Notes: generated by a model from the sequence alone, not told the origin. A stretch of DNA of 64,000 nt from Rhizoclosmatium globosum (GCA_002104985.1 MCGO01000040.1:310001-374000), one strand, 5' to 3'. Positions 1 through 13,106 are shown, counted from the stretch's first letter. A program made the numbers and translations.

Positions 1-239
1 TCGCTCGCATCAAAATCACAAAAATGCTTTCTCTTGCATCGTTCAGCATTTCTGCCATATTATTTTATGTACCCAATACATTTTCTTCGCTTTGCTCATG
101 TCACTTTCTTCTCAAGATTTACCTCACGTATCTCGGACAAAGGCTTTTTCTGCCTCTCTTAAGATTGTCCTCCCACTTCCAAGATCCTCCAATATTCTCC
201 TTCATTTTGCTTGGCCTTCAAACTGCTAAGTATTAGAAA

Positions 240-545
240 CAAGCCTCCTTTCAAGATTTCCCTCGCTTCACTCGGCCTTTATGTTGAACAGCGTTTCTAA
301 CAATTCTCCCTCGCTCGGCTATCACAGAGATACTCACCAGAATCATCAAGCATCTTCTTCTTAGAAAATTCAACCTCCTTGATAATCTACTCGTTACCGC
401 TTTGCTCAATATAAAAGTAATCCTCCAACAATTTCTCCCTCGCTCCGCTTCACTATAAAGTAATTCTCCAACAATTCCTCCCTCGCTCCGCTCGGCTATC
501 GCTCCACTCGGCTATAACTTCGGTCGGGTATCTCTTCAATCGGCC
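240..545. repeat. Degenerate tandem repeats in the intron after the FARS2 exon
   Basis: Several imperfect copies of a unit containing CCCTCGCTCCGCTCGGCTAT, often preceded by CAACAATT, lie at about 299-325, 428-455 and 470-530. The 18-mer CTCACCAGAATCATCAAG at 333-350 is repeated exactly at 567-584, where on the minus strand it is the end of the FARS2 exon plus its splice donor. No open frame with family similarity is visible in 1-550 on either strand, so I read this as intronic, possibly arisen by local duplication of the exon-intron junction. Confidence 0.6.
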
Positions 546-571
546 ATTGATTACATATCAAAAATGCTCAC

Positions 572-1448
572 CAGAATCATCAAGAATTTTCTGCTGAATG
601 ACACCACATCCGAGCAATTCCAGCCATTTTCCTTGATACATGACCTCCATTTCCCAGGAGGGAGAAGTGAAAGGAAAATAAGCTTCAATCCAACGAATTT
701 CCAGATTCTTGTCTGAACCAAAGAGATGCCATACGAGACCTTCGAGGGCACGTTTGAGGTGCAGAGCAACAAGTTCCGAGTCCTTTTGAGCATGAGCGAC
801 TTGAAGAGGATTCGTTTCAGGGTTGCTAAGGCCCGTTGGATCAGTAATTTTGGCACCTTTGGGCAGAGGGGCAAATGTGTCTGCCGAAGATTCTGAGAGA
901 AGGGCTTTACGGTCAAAGATGCGAATGCCTTCCATTTGATGAAAGACGGGGTAGTGTGAGAGGTCAATCTCGTCGCGGCGGTACACATCCGCTGTGAGCA
1001 GGTAACCAACATTTGACTGTTTTCCAGCAAGAACCTCTGATTGATGGGCACTCGTGTGGGTTCTCAGAACAGTATCTTTGTTAACGTAGTAAGTATCCGA
1101 CGGACTCCTGCTTGAGTGGTCCTTATCAAAGAGCAGCTGGTCGAAGTTCTGAGTTGTAGAGACAGCCGGAGACAGCGAGTCGACGATCTTGTAGTTTTGA
1201 TTTGTCTTAACAAAGTAGTCTTCGATGCGTTCTTTAATGATTGCAATTGGGTGATTGGGCACTTTGTGAAGGCGACGCGGGATGCGTTCGAGCACCGACG
1301 CGGACAAGTTTGTTGCGGCGTCGGTCGGGAACGTGGCGCCGAGAATGCGAGTTGATGTTGAAGTCGAGGTTGAAGTCGCCGTTGAGTGTCGTCGGATCTG
1401 CGGAAGAACGAGCCACGTCATTCGCATTCGCATTTGGGTGGTGCCCAT
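572..1448 (-). CDS. FARS2: Mitochondrial phenylalanyl-tRNA synthetase, 5' exon (partial)
   Basis: Class II aminoacyl-tRNA synthetase that charges mitochondrial tRNA-Phe. From the ATG at 1448 the protein begins with a basic, Ser/Thr-rich presumed mitochondrial targeting peptide, followed by the catalytic core. Visible landmarks are LRTHTSAHQ, VYRRDEIDLSHYPVFHQMEG (motif 2 region) and LLGCGVIQQKILDDSG. The exon ends at 572 in a GTGAGC donor, just where the family continues into motif 3 (GLGLER) and the anticodon-binding domain. Neither is found in positions 1-550, so the remaining exons should lie left of the window. The longer frame up to 1556 would overlap the GrpE start, so 1448 is preferred. 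It is head-to-head with GrpE, with 55 bp between start codons. Confidence 0.88.
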
Positions 1449-1503
1449 CACTCGATCCGATTTGCTTTTTTGTCTGTCTCTCTCTTTCGTCAAATCAACA
1501 CAA

Positions 1504-2225
1504 ATGCTCGCCATCAGATCCTGTCTTAGGGCTGCCGCCCCTCTGCGATCCTCCACACAATTCAGTGCTATTCAGCGCGTGGCGGTGCGCAACTACTCTG
1601 CCGATGCCGCAAAGGAGCCTGCTGCTGATGCTGCACCTTCCCCTGAAGCCGAACTCGAGAAACTGAAGGCAACTCTCGCAGAGAAAGACAAGCAGATTAC
1701 AGACTTGCAGGTGTGTATTTCCGACCTTGTTGGAATCAGCCTCGGTGCATCGATGTTGATGCATTGTCTCCCACTTCCAAACAGGACATGTACCGTCGTT
1801 CCCTCGCTGACATGGAAAACGTCCGTCAACGTACAAAGAAGGAAGTCGAAAATGCTTCTGCTTTCGCAATCACAAAATTCGCTAAGGATCTGCTTGAGAC
1901 CGCAGATGTTCTTGAAATCGCTTTGAAGTCTGTCCCTGAAGCGGAACGCGCAAACGATGCCAACAAACACTTGAAAGATTTCTACTCTGGTGTCTCAATG
2001 ACTCACGACAACTTGCTTAAATCCTTCAAACGTGTCGGCGTGGAACCTTTTGCTCAAACATTGGGTGCCAAATTCGACCACAACCTGCATCAAGCCATCT
2101 TCCAAGCCCCTATTCCTGGAAAGGAGCCTGGAACTATCATTGAAGTCATCAAACCTGGATACATGATTCAGTCTCGTGTTTTGAGATCAGCACAAGTCGG
2201 GGTTGTTCTTGACCCAAGCAACTAA
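1504..2225 (+). CDS. MGE1: Mitochondrial GrpE nucleotide exchange factor (Mge1)
   Basis: Nucleotide exchange factor for mitochondrial Hsp70, acting in matrix protein import and folding. Two exons, 1504-1710 and 1785-2225, join in phase 0 across an intron with GTGTGT...ACAG ends, giving 215 residues. The first 35 or so residues are a basic, acid-free mitochondrial presequence, followed by an Ala/Glu-rich linker and a heptad-rich helix that runs across the splice junction. The C-terminal half carries the GrpE landmarks MENVRQRTKKEVENA, FDHNLHQAIFQ, GTIIEVIKPGYM and RVLRSAQVGV. Size and features match the family. It probably shares a bidirectional promoter with FARS2. Confidence 0.96.
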
Positions 2226-2459
2226 GCCTTCTTTCTATTTACTTTTTTTGTTTTCTTGTTCTTTTCGGTCTTGCTGATGTGTTCTGTGGGATGGAACATG
2301 GTTTGATGATGGCGGATTTGTGGGTTGGGAATGACTTCAGTTACGTTAGTTACGATTGCTAAATAAATGGAACTATGCATTATGGAGGTGCTAGCTATCA
2401 TAGGGTGGATAGTTTCAGAGACGTTTTCGTTTTTCGACTTCGTGAAAAGTAACAACAGG

Positions 2460-2899
2460 ATGGCCCCAGACCCAATCAAGGTAAACCCCCAGTCTCTCCC
2501 CCAGATCGAGCCTTAACCACACCACAACAGATCTCTCCACTTCCAGTCATCGACCAGGACCTCGACAAGATGGGTGCGTCTAATTAACCTTCGCCTCCAA
2601 CCAACTCATCAAAACCCCTAACCGCAACATCTCTTACCCCTCCAGACCACATGGCCTTCATCAAGACCCGGTCCAACTTTGTCAAGGAGCAGCTCGTACG
2701 TACCGAAGAAATCAACTATGTTCGTGAAAAGATGAAGTGGTGCTACAGAAGAGAAGGAGTCAACCACCTCCAAAACTGCAGACACTTGACTATGCAATAC
2801 TTGGAACTCGTGCGTGCCGCTAAATTGGAGTGGATTCAGCCATTTAAGCTGCCTGCGAAGTCTGTGAAGTTGGGAGCTTCTGCTGAAGAGGAACACTGA
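2460..2899 (+). CDS. NDUFB10: Complex I PDSW-type subunit (NDUFB10-like)
   Basis: Accessory subunit of mitochondrial NADH:ubiquinone oxidoreductase. Three exons (2460-2480, 2531-2573, 2646-2899) splice to a 105-residue protein beginning MAPDPIKISPLPVIDQ. The diagnostic block is REKMKWCYRREGVNHLQNCR followed by HLTMQYLE, which closely matches the short plant and fungal PDSW subunits, including the paired cysteines. There is no presequence, as usual for this subunit. The first two exons are only 21 and 43 nt, so they are easily missed; I chose this start because the spliced product gives a family-like N-terminus. Confidence 0.85.
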
Positions 2900-3076
2900 T
2901 GAACAAGGCTTCAACTCAAACACTTCACATAATTATACCTGTCTTTGGTATCATTAAAGACGCTTTTTCTACGTACTATTTTTTGTGGATGGGTAATGGC
3001 TTCAGGGGGGAAATGTTGGATGAACACTATGGAGGATAGGGGACACTGCTGTTTTTATTTCAATCAACACGTCTCC

Positions 3077-4105
3077 TTAGAAACAAATACGGTAAGTATT
3101 GTATCTTCCGGCAGTTTCACTAGGTCTCGTAATCTTGACGACTTGGCCTCGCTGGAAGCAAAGTAAGTATTTTTACAACCGAAAATGAGGAATGGAACGC
3201 GAACCTTCAAGCCATAGTAACGAGCCACTGGATCCGACTGTTGAATACGTGGGAGCTGGGAATCCTTCAAACGGCTGTTGAAAAGAGTACATCAGAGCCA
3301 AATTCTATCACTATGGCATTGAAACGAAACTCAACTATCTTTCCAACAAAGTCGCCTTCTCCTCTTTTGATAGCAATACGTGCTTTGGAACAAGAGAGTG
3401 GTGGGTAATGTTGACCATCAGTTCGCTCTCCATAAAGATTGAAATATCGTATTTGGGAGCCATTTCCTGAATCACTTTGTGCGCTGAAGGTGTGAGACTC
3501 TTTTTGTAGACGAGAATGGATTTGAAGATGGCTTCCTGCATCATACGTTCGCAAATTCTGAGTTGGTTGAGGTTCGTGGCCAAGTTTGAATAGTGGTATG
3601 ACAGAGGAGGAAGCAAGAAGCATAGATTATATAGATTAGAAAACGACCAATTAATTTGAGACTCTCTCACTTGCGGATTGGCTTGATGCCCACGGTTTCA
3701 TCGTCAGTGAAGAAGACAAAGAGCTGATCATCTGGAATGTTCTTGTGGCCCACCAGAAACGTCAAACCGGCTCGACTATAATATTCGAAAGATGATTGAG
3801 TCGTATTAGCCTTTGAAAGTCGGTTGAAACATCGCAACGTACTCAATGATGCCATTTCTGTAGTGGTCGCCTTTCCAGTCCTCCAGAGTGACATTAAGCT
3901 CATGTTCTCCGACCAAATATCCCTATACAGTTGGTTTGTTGTTAGCGGAACCTGGTCCAAACAGGGCAGGAACATACTCTGTCGTTGACCATTTGCAGGA
4001 CAGTCTTGTGCACCCTGAATCCAACGCATAAGTACAATACATGAGCGTCCGTGTGTATATTGAGACTAACCTCCACAACTTCACGGCTTCGCGGTCCTCA
4101 TCCAT
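3077..4105 (-). CDS. RPB5: RNA polymerase subunit RPABC1/RPB5
   Basis: Subunit shared by nuclear RNA polymerases I, II and III. Seven short exons interrupted by six introns of about 35-70 nt reconstruct the full protein from MDEDREAVKLWR to GRYNTYRICF. The N-terminal jaw domain includes DRGYLVGEHELNVTLEDW and FVFFTDDETVGIKPIRKI. The conserved assembly domain includes LVPKHVLLSKEEK, DSQLPRIQQSDPVARYYGLK and RGQVVKITRPSETAGRY. One donor is GTTGAG rather than GTAAGT or GTGAGT; the same form recurs in NAA20 and the SR gene. RPB2 lies about 5 kb away on the same strand. Confidence 0.95.
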
Positions 4106-4221
4106 CTTTGTTACTTCGTCGAAAAAGAAAAAACAAAATGCTTCATTGCACAAAACAAATAAGAGAAGAACATATTAGAACTCTTCCGCAGACGGCAAAA
4201 GAATAATGAAATTTTGTGTCA

Positions 4222-7200
4222 TCATAGTTCGCTATTCGGTTGTGTCAGAAATCATTTTAAGTATTAAAGAAATACCCACCCTGAATGTCAGCACTTGCTG
4301 AGTGAATTTGTTCTTATTTGCAGGAAGAAGATTGAACTGGATTCCTTCCATCAGCTCTTGGAATGCCTAGAGTCAAAAGTTGGCTTTCGAATCGAACTAT
4401 TTCAAGTCTCACCGCCAATAAAACAGGTTGTCGTGGCTCCAATTGACCAGCAATGAGTTTTCCAACGTAGAAGTCAAAATACTGTGGTGGTAATTTTTAG
4501 ACTTTTGAGAAAGGGAGAGAAAACAAACCTCCTTATCCAAAAGTACAAGTGGCAAAAGCGGTCTAGACAAAGACCAATCATTTGCGTCTTCAATCAAGAT
4601 AGCCTCCAAAATACGGGTCAACAGTAAATGGATCAGTTGAGGTTGCGCCAAGACTCGCTGAAGTAAGATATGCGGAGGATTGCGATTCAAAGAAGTCTGT
4701 TGGAATAAGAAAGCGGCAATATTTTCAACGGCATTGCATGCACTTGTAGAGTTTGTTTTGTCGCTTCCACGAAGTGCTTCGGCGCAGGACCGGAAAATAT
4801 ACTCCACGATAGCAGGGTTGACATCGGTCATTTTCAGAAGCTGACTTTTGCTGAAAACATCAAGCATCGAGAAGAAAGACTAAAACTGATTTAATGGAGT
4901 AGAAACGACAATTAAGCAACATACCGAAGTCAATTTGGGGAAAGACATTAGATCTGGAATTGGTGTGCTAACAATCATTTGGAAAACGACTTCGAGTGCA
5001 TTACTCAGGGCTGGATCGTTATACAGATCAAACACTCCGAAATGGACATAATTTCCAGCTAACGAGTTTTTGAGAATCGTGCTAGTGACTTGGTTCAGCA
5101 TATCCTCTAGAAATGCTTCCAAACACTCACAAGCAGACCATATATCCTTTGTACTTGTCGGTCCACTTTCGAGAATCTTCCACGCGTGTTGTAATGGCCA
5201 TGTTTCCTGCAATTGATTTATAAGTTACAGGTTAAAACGAGATGAATATCACCATAGATTTGAAGGACCTTGCTTGTTTCTCGGAAGATTAAGATCCTAT
5301 CTCGAATTATTAACAAACTCATTGGTCACCAGTTACTTACCCATTTGGCGAAGAGATGTCAAACACAAGACGCTGATAACAATTATTCAACGAAACCTTC
5401 AATCTTAAGAATCATACCTGAGCACGATTCAACACAAACTCTGCATAAAACTTCAAGATAGTATTTGCCACCGGATGGTCATAATTTGCTTCCAGTGCCC
5501 TCAATAATATTGGCATATGAGGGTAAAACCAGTTGAAGAAGATCAAATACGACGGCTTTGCTTCACTCAATTCAATGGCACTAACAAAACCGCGCAAATC
5601 TCGAAACAATCCATCCAGCAGTAGACGAATCCTTGTTTCTCGAAATGCGGCAAGGTTGGGGAGTCTCGTCAACTCCTCCAATTGACCATTGAAAAGGTTC
5701 AAAAACTCCAATGCTTCATTTTCCATATTATCATCAGTGAAGAGCAGCCGGCAAAGCGTGGAATAATACTGGGAAATTATTAGTACAAGCATGACGGTAA
5801 GAAACCATTGCGAACCGTAGATCGCTTCCTCCTGTTTGAGTCCAAGAAAGGAAAATATTGGGCATTGTGAAAACGTAGCATGGCTTGCGCCGTGTCTGTT
5901 TTTCTCAAATATCGGATGGGGCTGTATCCGCTCGCCAGCTCACTGAAGAAATCAACAGTTCGGGCGATAAGTGGTTCGAAAGTGCCATAAAACTTCATGT
6001 TATTGCAACTAGAAGAAGAGTGATCAATGAATTGCATTGTGGGATTCCAGCTTACAGTTTTTGGACAATGAAGTTAAGCATCTTGTTCTGGTCATCGATA
6101 CCAAAAAGCTCTCCTAATCGACCATATATCTTGAATAAATTAGTGGAAGTCATCTCTATGGGTATGAACACACCTCTCGTCCTTGACGGACATCCATATG
6201 CGGACCAATGTATACCTTTCGAAATTGGTAGAAAAAGTAAAGAAGTGCTAAATCCAAATTCCTGTTGCCATTGTCGCCCATCTCTCTACGGCGAACAACA
6301 AAACTGGAATCCATATTCATCAAGTGAATAACTTTGGCTGTCAACTCAGTATCAAGAAGTTCATGCTCGTCTGATATCTGCAAATGGGAGGTCAACGCCA
6401 GACAAGACAAGATTTATGTTACCTGTGAAGTCATAACATGCGATGATGAACGTGCACCGACACTTGCTCCCATTATGTAAATGACCCAAGTAAGTTTATC
6501 TGTGAACATAACCACATGAATATTGAGGACTTGACGATAAGCACTTACGTTCAACATACTCCAATTTGGATTTAAAGTCGTTCGATATTTGGCCTGCCAT
6601 ACATTGATTATAAAGTTCACTGTATTGATTCGCACAAGCATCAAAGGCTGCGACAATGTAGTCGCAGGATGGTTTGTATTTGAGCCGAGAAACGTTCGCA
6701 AAAAGCTCCAGAACTGATGTCAGAGTCGCTTCGTCTTCCAAAAGATCACCTTTGAAGTTTGAAATTAGTTTCGACCATAACATTTAGCGTCACTTACTTG
6801 ACTCTTCATCGCCAATCTCAACTGATTCAATTCGAGAAGCGACGAAGGCTCGAGTCATCTAAATTGCTGATTAAAATACGCTTATGAAATTTGTTTTGGC
6901 TTACCTCCACTGAAATATCGCTAAGTTGTTCATAAGCACGTGCATGCGGCGGAGAAGGAACTGTGGCCACCACTTTGGACCAGAATGTGAGTAAATAGAT
7001 GACACTGTTGGTTATCCACTAAGAAATGTCAGATAGAATGCTGAAATGATCGAATTAAAACACCTTCGCGGGACTGAAGCAATGCACAGTGAATGTTCCC
7101 ATCACTTCAACCCATTCGGCGTATTGTGGCCGTTCAGCTATGTCGGATAATTGGTTCACAGACTTGAGTCTCACCAACATTCGAGCAAACTCATGATAAT

Positions 7201-8672
7201 CTTTCTCATTCCATGTTGGGGTGCTCATCAAACGGCGGACAATTCCATTGGTTGCGTCCATTACCCATGATAATGATTTTGCTTTTTCTTCATCATTGAA
7301 GAGAGACCTTCGAGCAGAAACTATCATTGAAATACACTCAAGAACCTAAAAAATAGTCAAAAATGGAAGATTTTGTAGCAGTACAGACCTGATGGGACAA
7401 ATGGCCAGGGAATGATACGTAGGCATCGTAAAGGAGTTGAAGTGTAGCAGTATCGGATATCATTGGTCTCCAACTGTTTGGAAACTGAGGGTTCATTTTA
7501 GATATGAAATCTTGTTGAAAAAAACATCTATACCGATATGCTTCCAACATCTTCACCCGATTCATCTGGATTTGTGCCTAGAAATAATCTCCTTAAGCGC
7601 AATTTTTTAAGAATGCGTTAAACATACCGATGAAGTCAAAATTAAGGCAATTTCGAAGAAGCTGTATCTCGAATTCAAGCATGCGTGATTCTTCAGTTGC
7701 TGGGATAGGATTTAAAGGCTGGTCATATATTTCCTTGAGACTCACCATTCGAAAATGCAATCTGTTTCCCCACTAGTTCCTTCAAGGCATCCAAACAAAG
7801 TTGAAAGATTTGAGCCAATTGGAGGTCTCGGAAATTCACAGCTAAAAAACAAGATTCAGAAACACCTTCAAACAAGGAATTTCAGACTGACCAACTTTCC
7901 TGTGCCGTGTCATATTCTTCAGAACGCTGGTCATCCTATTCATTTCTTGAACAAGCGAGGCAAGAAGCAGAATCCCGACTATACGATGTTCATTTGATGC
8001 CTTGCAAGGATTTAAACAACCATTGAAATCGAGAGGACTTCTACACACCTGTAGGAACTTTGATACATCCACAAGAGAGTTTTGAAACTCATCAGCGTCA
8101 AACCAGCCCAACTTAGTTATGAGACCAAACAGTTCTGCTAGTCCAGTCATGACATACAGCTGCAAATTCATCCCTCGCGTTCCCAAGTAATTTAAAACAA
8201 AGTTTCCTTCAAAAGAGATGAGTCAGAAATGGGGACCAGCGTATGCGATAGAATCAACGTACTAAGTTCGAGTTTCTGTGGAATGGAAAAGAGTTGGAAG
8301 TGAGAGATGATGAGAGTCTTGAGATGCAACGTTGCAAACCTAGAACGAAGTTAGTAAACGAATCATTTGAATGTGGCGATTCTCACAGCTGAGCATAGGG
8401 AGACAGCGAGAGTTCAAGGACTTGTTGGCAGTTGCCAAGCGACTCAAAGGGACCCATTGGCTGCGTGGGCGATGCATTTGACACTGACGCGAGAGTGGAT
8501 TCGGAGAATGTCGGAAAGTGGCGAGCGAGCGTCTGTTCGGCCAGCGACCGATCCTGAGCACCAAATCGGGGGTTATCCGCAGCCAGCCCGCACTCGGCCA
8601 CTTACCATCCCGAGTGGGTTGTAGATGGCGTACGCTGCATCTTCAATCGTCTTGAGCGTTGCCGCGTCCATC
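4222..8672 (-). CDS. XPO7: Exportin-7 (RanBP16) family nuclear export receptor
   Basis: Karyopherin-beta HEAT-repeat receptor binding RanGTP and cargo. Many short exons begin at ATG 8672 (MDAATLKTIEDAAYAIYNPL). Family landmarks in order are CQQVLELSLSPYAQL, LAELFGLITKLGWFD, DFFSELASGYSPIRYLRKTD, GNYVHFGVFDLYNDPALSNA and DWSLSRPLLPLVLLDKE, ending in MEGIQFNLLPANKNKFTQQ. Spacing and order match exportin-7 rather than exportin-4 or CRM1. The last few residues are ambiguous: if the final 48-nt candidate intron is spliced the protein ends in FRSEL at 4222, and if it is retained it ends at 4232. RPB5 starts 116 bp downstream on the same strand. Confidence 0.9.
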
Positions 8673-8875
8673 GCTAATTCCGGTCGAGTGTGGGTTGTGT
8701 TGGAAAGGGTGCAAGTCCTGTGTTTTCGAACCAAAACGCTGCCAAAACGTCACCAACACCAAAAAGGCCCGAAGAGAAATGGATCGTGTTCTTTCCAATA
8801 ATACTAGTAACACAAGAAAACAAAGAAGAGTAAGATACACAGTCACTCCCCAAAATCCCCACGTAGATCCACATC

Positions 8876-11800
8876 CTATCCAGTCATCAAACGAGGTGCG
8901 ATATTCATGGCCATCAACCTATTCAAAACAATCAGCAATTGAAACACGAAAAATTATATAACACTTACTCCTGGAATAATAGTTTACAAGCGTAAGGAAT
9001 GTGGACTTGCGAAATTCTCGTACTGTTCGAACATCCTCTACACTGGAAGCTGTTCTTTTTGAGGTTCGCAATTGCCATTAATCCACAGATATCACACACG
9101 TGAATTCTGTAGGCATCCGAGACATCAAACAACCGCTCCTTCAAGAATTGGGCAGCTCCGTGCGAAATCATACAATCCTGTAAACACACGGTAAATTTGT
9201 TGCCAGAAACACAAGTATGCAAGCCACTTACTCTTTCCATTTCTCCGAAACGCAAACCTCCATCTCGGGATCTACCTTCAACCGGTTGCCTGGTCAATAC
9301 TTGGAGTGGCCCACGTGCTCTGGAGTGAATCTTATCGTCTACCATGTGCTTCAAACGCTGGTAATATGTTGGACCCGTGTAAACCTGTGCATTGAGCTTC
9401 TTTCCCGTGTGTCCATTGTATAATACTTCAAATCCACGCTTCTGGAAACCAAATCCAAGTAGTTGCTCTGAAATGTCTTCAACATTGACGTTCGTAAATG
9501 GTGTGGCATCTCCTTCGTGTCCAGTATGTGTCGCGACTTTTCCAAGCAAACATTCAACCAAGTGTCCAATAGTCATACGAGATGGAATAGCGTGAGGATT
9601 GATAATAATATCTGGTGTGATTCCATCTCGAGTGAAAGGCATATCCTCAGTACGATAGGTGATACCCACAGTTCCTTTTTGACCGTGACGAGACTACCCA
9701 ATTGAGTTAGATGATGCGTCTGCACAAAATAAAACTTACAGCAAACTTGTCACCAATTTGAGGAACACGGATGGATCTCATTCGGATCTTTACAAACTTC
9801 AATCCTTCATGATTTGTAGTGAGCATGACTTTGTCAATAATACCACTTTCGGTACTCTTAAGTGGCGTTGAAGCATCTCGTTTCGTGTGAGAAGAAGTTC
9901 TTTGACCAAGTTCTTCGGAATCCTTAGGGATAGGCACAGTCTTTCCAATAATGATATCATCTCCACTAACACGAGTTCCGGGGCAAATCAGACCGTCACT
10001 ATCCAGCTTCTCATATGTTCCTTGGCGAAGTCTCAACGTGGTGTCCCTTGTTGGTTTCTCGAACGTTTCGTTCTTGATAAGACCTTCCCGCTTTTCCACA
10101 TCCATATAAACACGGTAATACAATGAACGGAAGAGACCACGATCAATGGACGATTGGTTCATAATCAAGGAGTCTTCTTGGTTGTATCCAGAGTAACAAC
10201 AAATACATACAATTGCGTTTTGACCAGCAGGAAGCTCACGAAAACGTAAATATTCCATAGAACGTGTTGTCGCGAGCGGCTTTTGGGGGTAAAACAGAAT
10301 ATTCATCATGGTATCCATACGAAGCTGGAAGTTGGTCAAGAAAATACCCATGGCTTGTTTACCCATGGCAGATTGATAACAATTACGTGGCGACTATCAT
10401 TTGATAAGTAATGGCACAATTACAAAAAGAAAATCAAACCTGATTGTGGTCAGGGAAAGGAATGATACTAGCACAAATACCCAAAATCATGGCGGGGTGA
10501 ATTTCACAGTGAGTCCAGTTACGAGTCAGATTAGAGACAGTTACAGATCGCTCGGTTCTGTTTCGTTCCTTCTTTTGTTCAGGAATACCAAGGGCGGCCA
10601 GTCTGGCTGATTCCAGATCATCTGGACTCATGGCGATCATGATAGTTTCTTCTTCTTCAGTATCAATCAATTCAATTAGTCCATCCACAAGTAACTGTGT
10701 GAATCGTTCTTTCTCCTGCGTCCAAAAGAGTTAATGCTGCCAACCCACGTAGAACTGCACAAACCTCAAACGTCTCCAGATTTTGAATATGCTCCTTAGT
10801 AATCTTCAATTTTTGTTCAAATTCATCAACAATGAACAGAGGACGACAAATACGTCCAGCATCTGTGTACAATCGCAACTCCTTCTCTGCAACGTCTCGA
10901 ACGATACTAATTTCAGGCTTCACATCATAGCATCGTCTTAGCTCTCGAAGTTGATACACAAGAGAATCGGGGTCACGATGCAGACCAACCCACATTCCAT
11001 TCAAGAAGATCTTTGTAGCGTCTATTAATCCTTCAGCACCAACTTCCTCCAATGTTTCCATTGTCAGTTCTTCCAAGTGGTCATTAAATGGACCAGACGG
11101 TGTTCCAACAGTCACAACGGACATCAAAGACATATTTTTCACTAAACCACAAGCTTGGCCTTCGGGTGTTTCAGCCGGGCAAACCATTCCCCAATGAGTA
11201 TTGTGAAGCTGACGAGGCTTTGCCAACTTTCCATCTCGACCAATGGGCGTGTTAAGACGACGTAAGTGAGAAAGTGTTGAGGCAAATGTGTATCGATTCA
11301 ACACTTGACTGACTCCAGCACGTGCCTGCATCGACTTTTGTTGTTCTCCCCAATTTCCTGTTGCTAAAGAGTATTTCAGACCGTTTTTGATAATATTTCC
11401 GTCAATGGCGGTCTTGAGGGACGACTCGTTGAATACTTTGTTTGTTTCGACAGCCTAAAGTTCAGGTTAGAACCTCTAGGCACGTATAATCGAAACAAAC
11501 CTTTTGCAGCTGCCGACTGACGTCCTTTGAAAGCTTTCTGAATAGCAATCGAAAGAGTCCAGTCATCAAAGGACCTGCCAAGTCCAACCGCTTTTTTCCA
11601 AAATGGTCACGGTCATCAAAATCTCGTCGTTGAAGAGCCGCCAACAACAAACGGTGAATCATGTACCCAAAAAAGAAAGCTTTTCGAGATTCCTGATGGG
11701 CTTTGACAGATACGTGCGGAAGCATCTCCTTTTGAAGAATGTCTTGCGCATATTTCACACGCTTGTCTTTTGTTGCGCCGATAGAATTTCCACGCTTTCC

Positions 11801-13106
11801 AATAAAATCCAATGCGACCTCTTGTGTCTGAATCACAAATGCTTCTTCAATACAAGGCTTCAATAATTCTAACATAGTGACGTCGTCTTTATCGTAACTA
11901 TATGATCTGTTAGTGAATACAATTATTGGAAGGAATGTAACCTACCAAATCTTTTGAAGAATTTCTTGGTCAGAGACAATACCCAATGCACGGAACACGA
12001 TGACAATAGGAATTTCACTCTTGATGTACGGCAACGAAGTTCGAATTACTTGGCCACCATGGGCTCGTTCTCCTTTTGCGTGCAACATTTTGATGAAGAG
12101 GGAACTAGCCATTTTGGACCCTTTTTCCACCTGACTACGAATTTCACAACTGTATTGATAAGTTGCTGGTTGGGCTTTGTGGAAAACGTAAACGTGGTTG
12201 GATGCCATACGCTCTTGACCAATGAGAACTTTCTCAGAACCGTTGATGACGAAGTATCCTCCCTGTGAGAATGTGAGTAAACCAGGGATTGCAGGTCAAA
12301 AACGTACCTGGTCGTATGTGCATTCACCAAGTTCATAGAGTCTCTCATCATCACATTCGCTCAGGGTACAGAAATCACTCTTCAACATGATTGGCATTTC
12401 ACCAATGTAGGTTCTCGTTGGTTCCATTCCATGGCCTTCCACGACCCATTCCTGTTCTCCGTCATCTGCAACAACAGCTCGTCGCACGTTCATTGAGACA
12501 TCCACGTAGAGTGGGGCAGCATAGGTCAAGTTACGCAATCGTGCTTGTTGTGGATAAAGAGGTTCTGTGACACCATCACCTTCTCGTCGAACTGGTTTGG
12601 CCAAGTAAACTTGTCCAAATTCGATCGAGTAACGTTTCTATTCGTTTGAGCGTCAGAGGGTTGTGGCAACCCCAACCAAACACAAAAGTACACACCGCCC
12701 CATCATCATCGCCTCCCGAGTATTGCGGATTTGTCTGTACAACAAGCTGTCCGTTTTCCGCCACAATCTCCTGCATAGTATTTTGGATAAACTCGTTGAA
12801 CGAGTCGAGCTGCTGGCGCACGAGACCCTTCTCCGCAAAGAAAGCCGAAATGACCTTCCAACAGTCTTCCTGGGTCAAGAACTCGTCTTCGTTGCCTCCA
12901 GCAAACTCCTCCTCCATCGCCTCGGGTTCTGTGAGAGGAAGAGGGTGAATAAGATGCTCAGTTGGTGAGTGAAGGTGGAGTGCCCAGTAAGCTCCATCCA
13001 GTCCCTTCGCAGCCGCCCAGTCCCAGTCCTTCACTCCTAACTAATTCCCTATGTGACACTGCATCTGAGCCTGGGTGGGTGACGTACCGTATCCGTACTC
13101 GTCCAT
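8876..13106 (-). CDS. RPB2: RNA polymerase II second-largest subunit RPB2
   Basis: Catalytic core subunit of RNA polymerase II, about 1,180 residues. The start is a tiny exon (MDEYGY, ATG at 13106) joined across an intron of about 170 nt to [17 protein letters not shown]. Landmarks in order are [132 protein letters not shown], and a C-terminal zinc site [11 protein letters not shown]...FQCRGCSN. The last short exon gives [14 protein letters not shown], the canonical RPB2 ending. No frame break was seen anywhere in this long gene. It is head-to-head with MRM1, with 81 bp between start codons. Confidence 0.97.

Noticed and set aside
24..236. 70-codon plus-strand open frame at the left edge
   Set aside because: Low-complexity Ser/Leu/Phe composition in repeat-rich DNA, no family resemblance, and it lies in the expected FARS2 intron.
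558..1556. Longer FARS2 frame starting at 1556
   Set aside because: It would overlap the GrpE start at 1504, and the extra N-terminus is not targeting-like; ATG 1448 gives a better mitochondrial presequence.
2222..2479. 85-codon minus-strand frame between GrpE and NDUFB10
   Set aside because: Covers two plus-strand gene boundaries, basic low-complexity product, no splice or conservation support.
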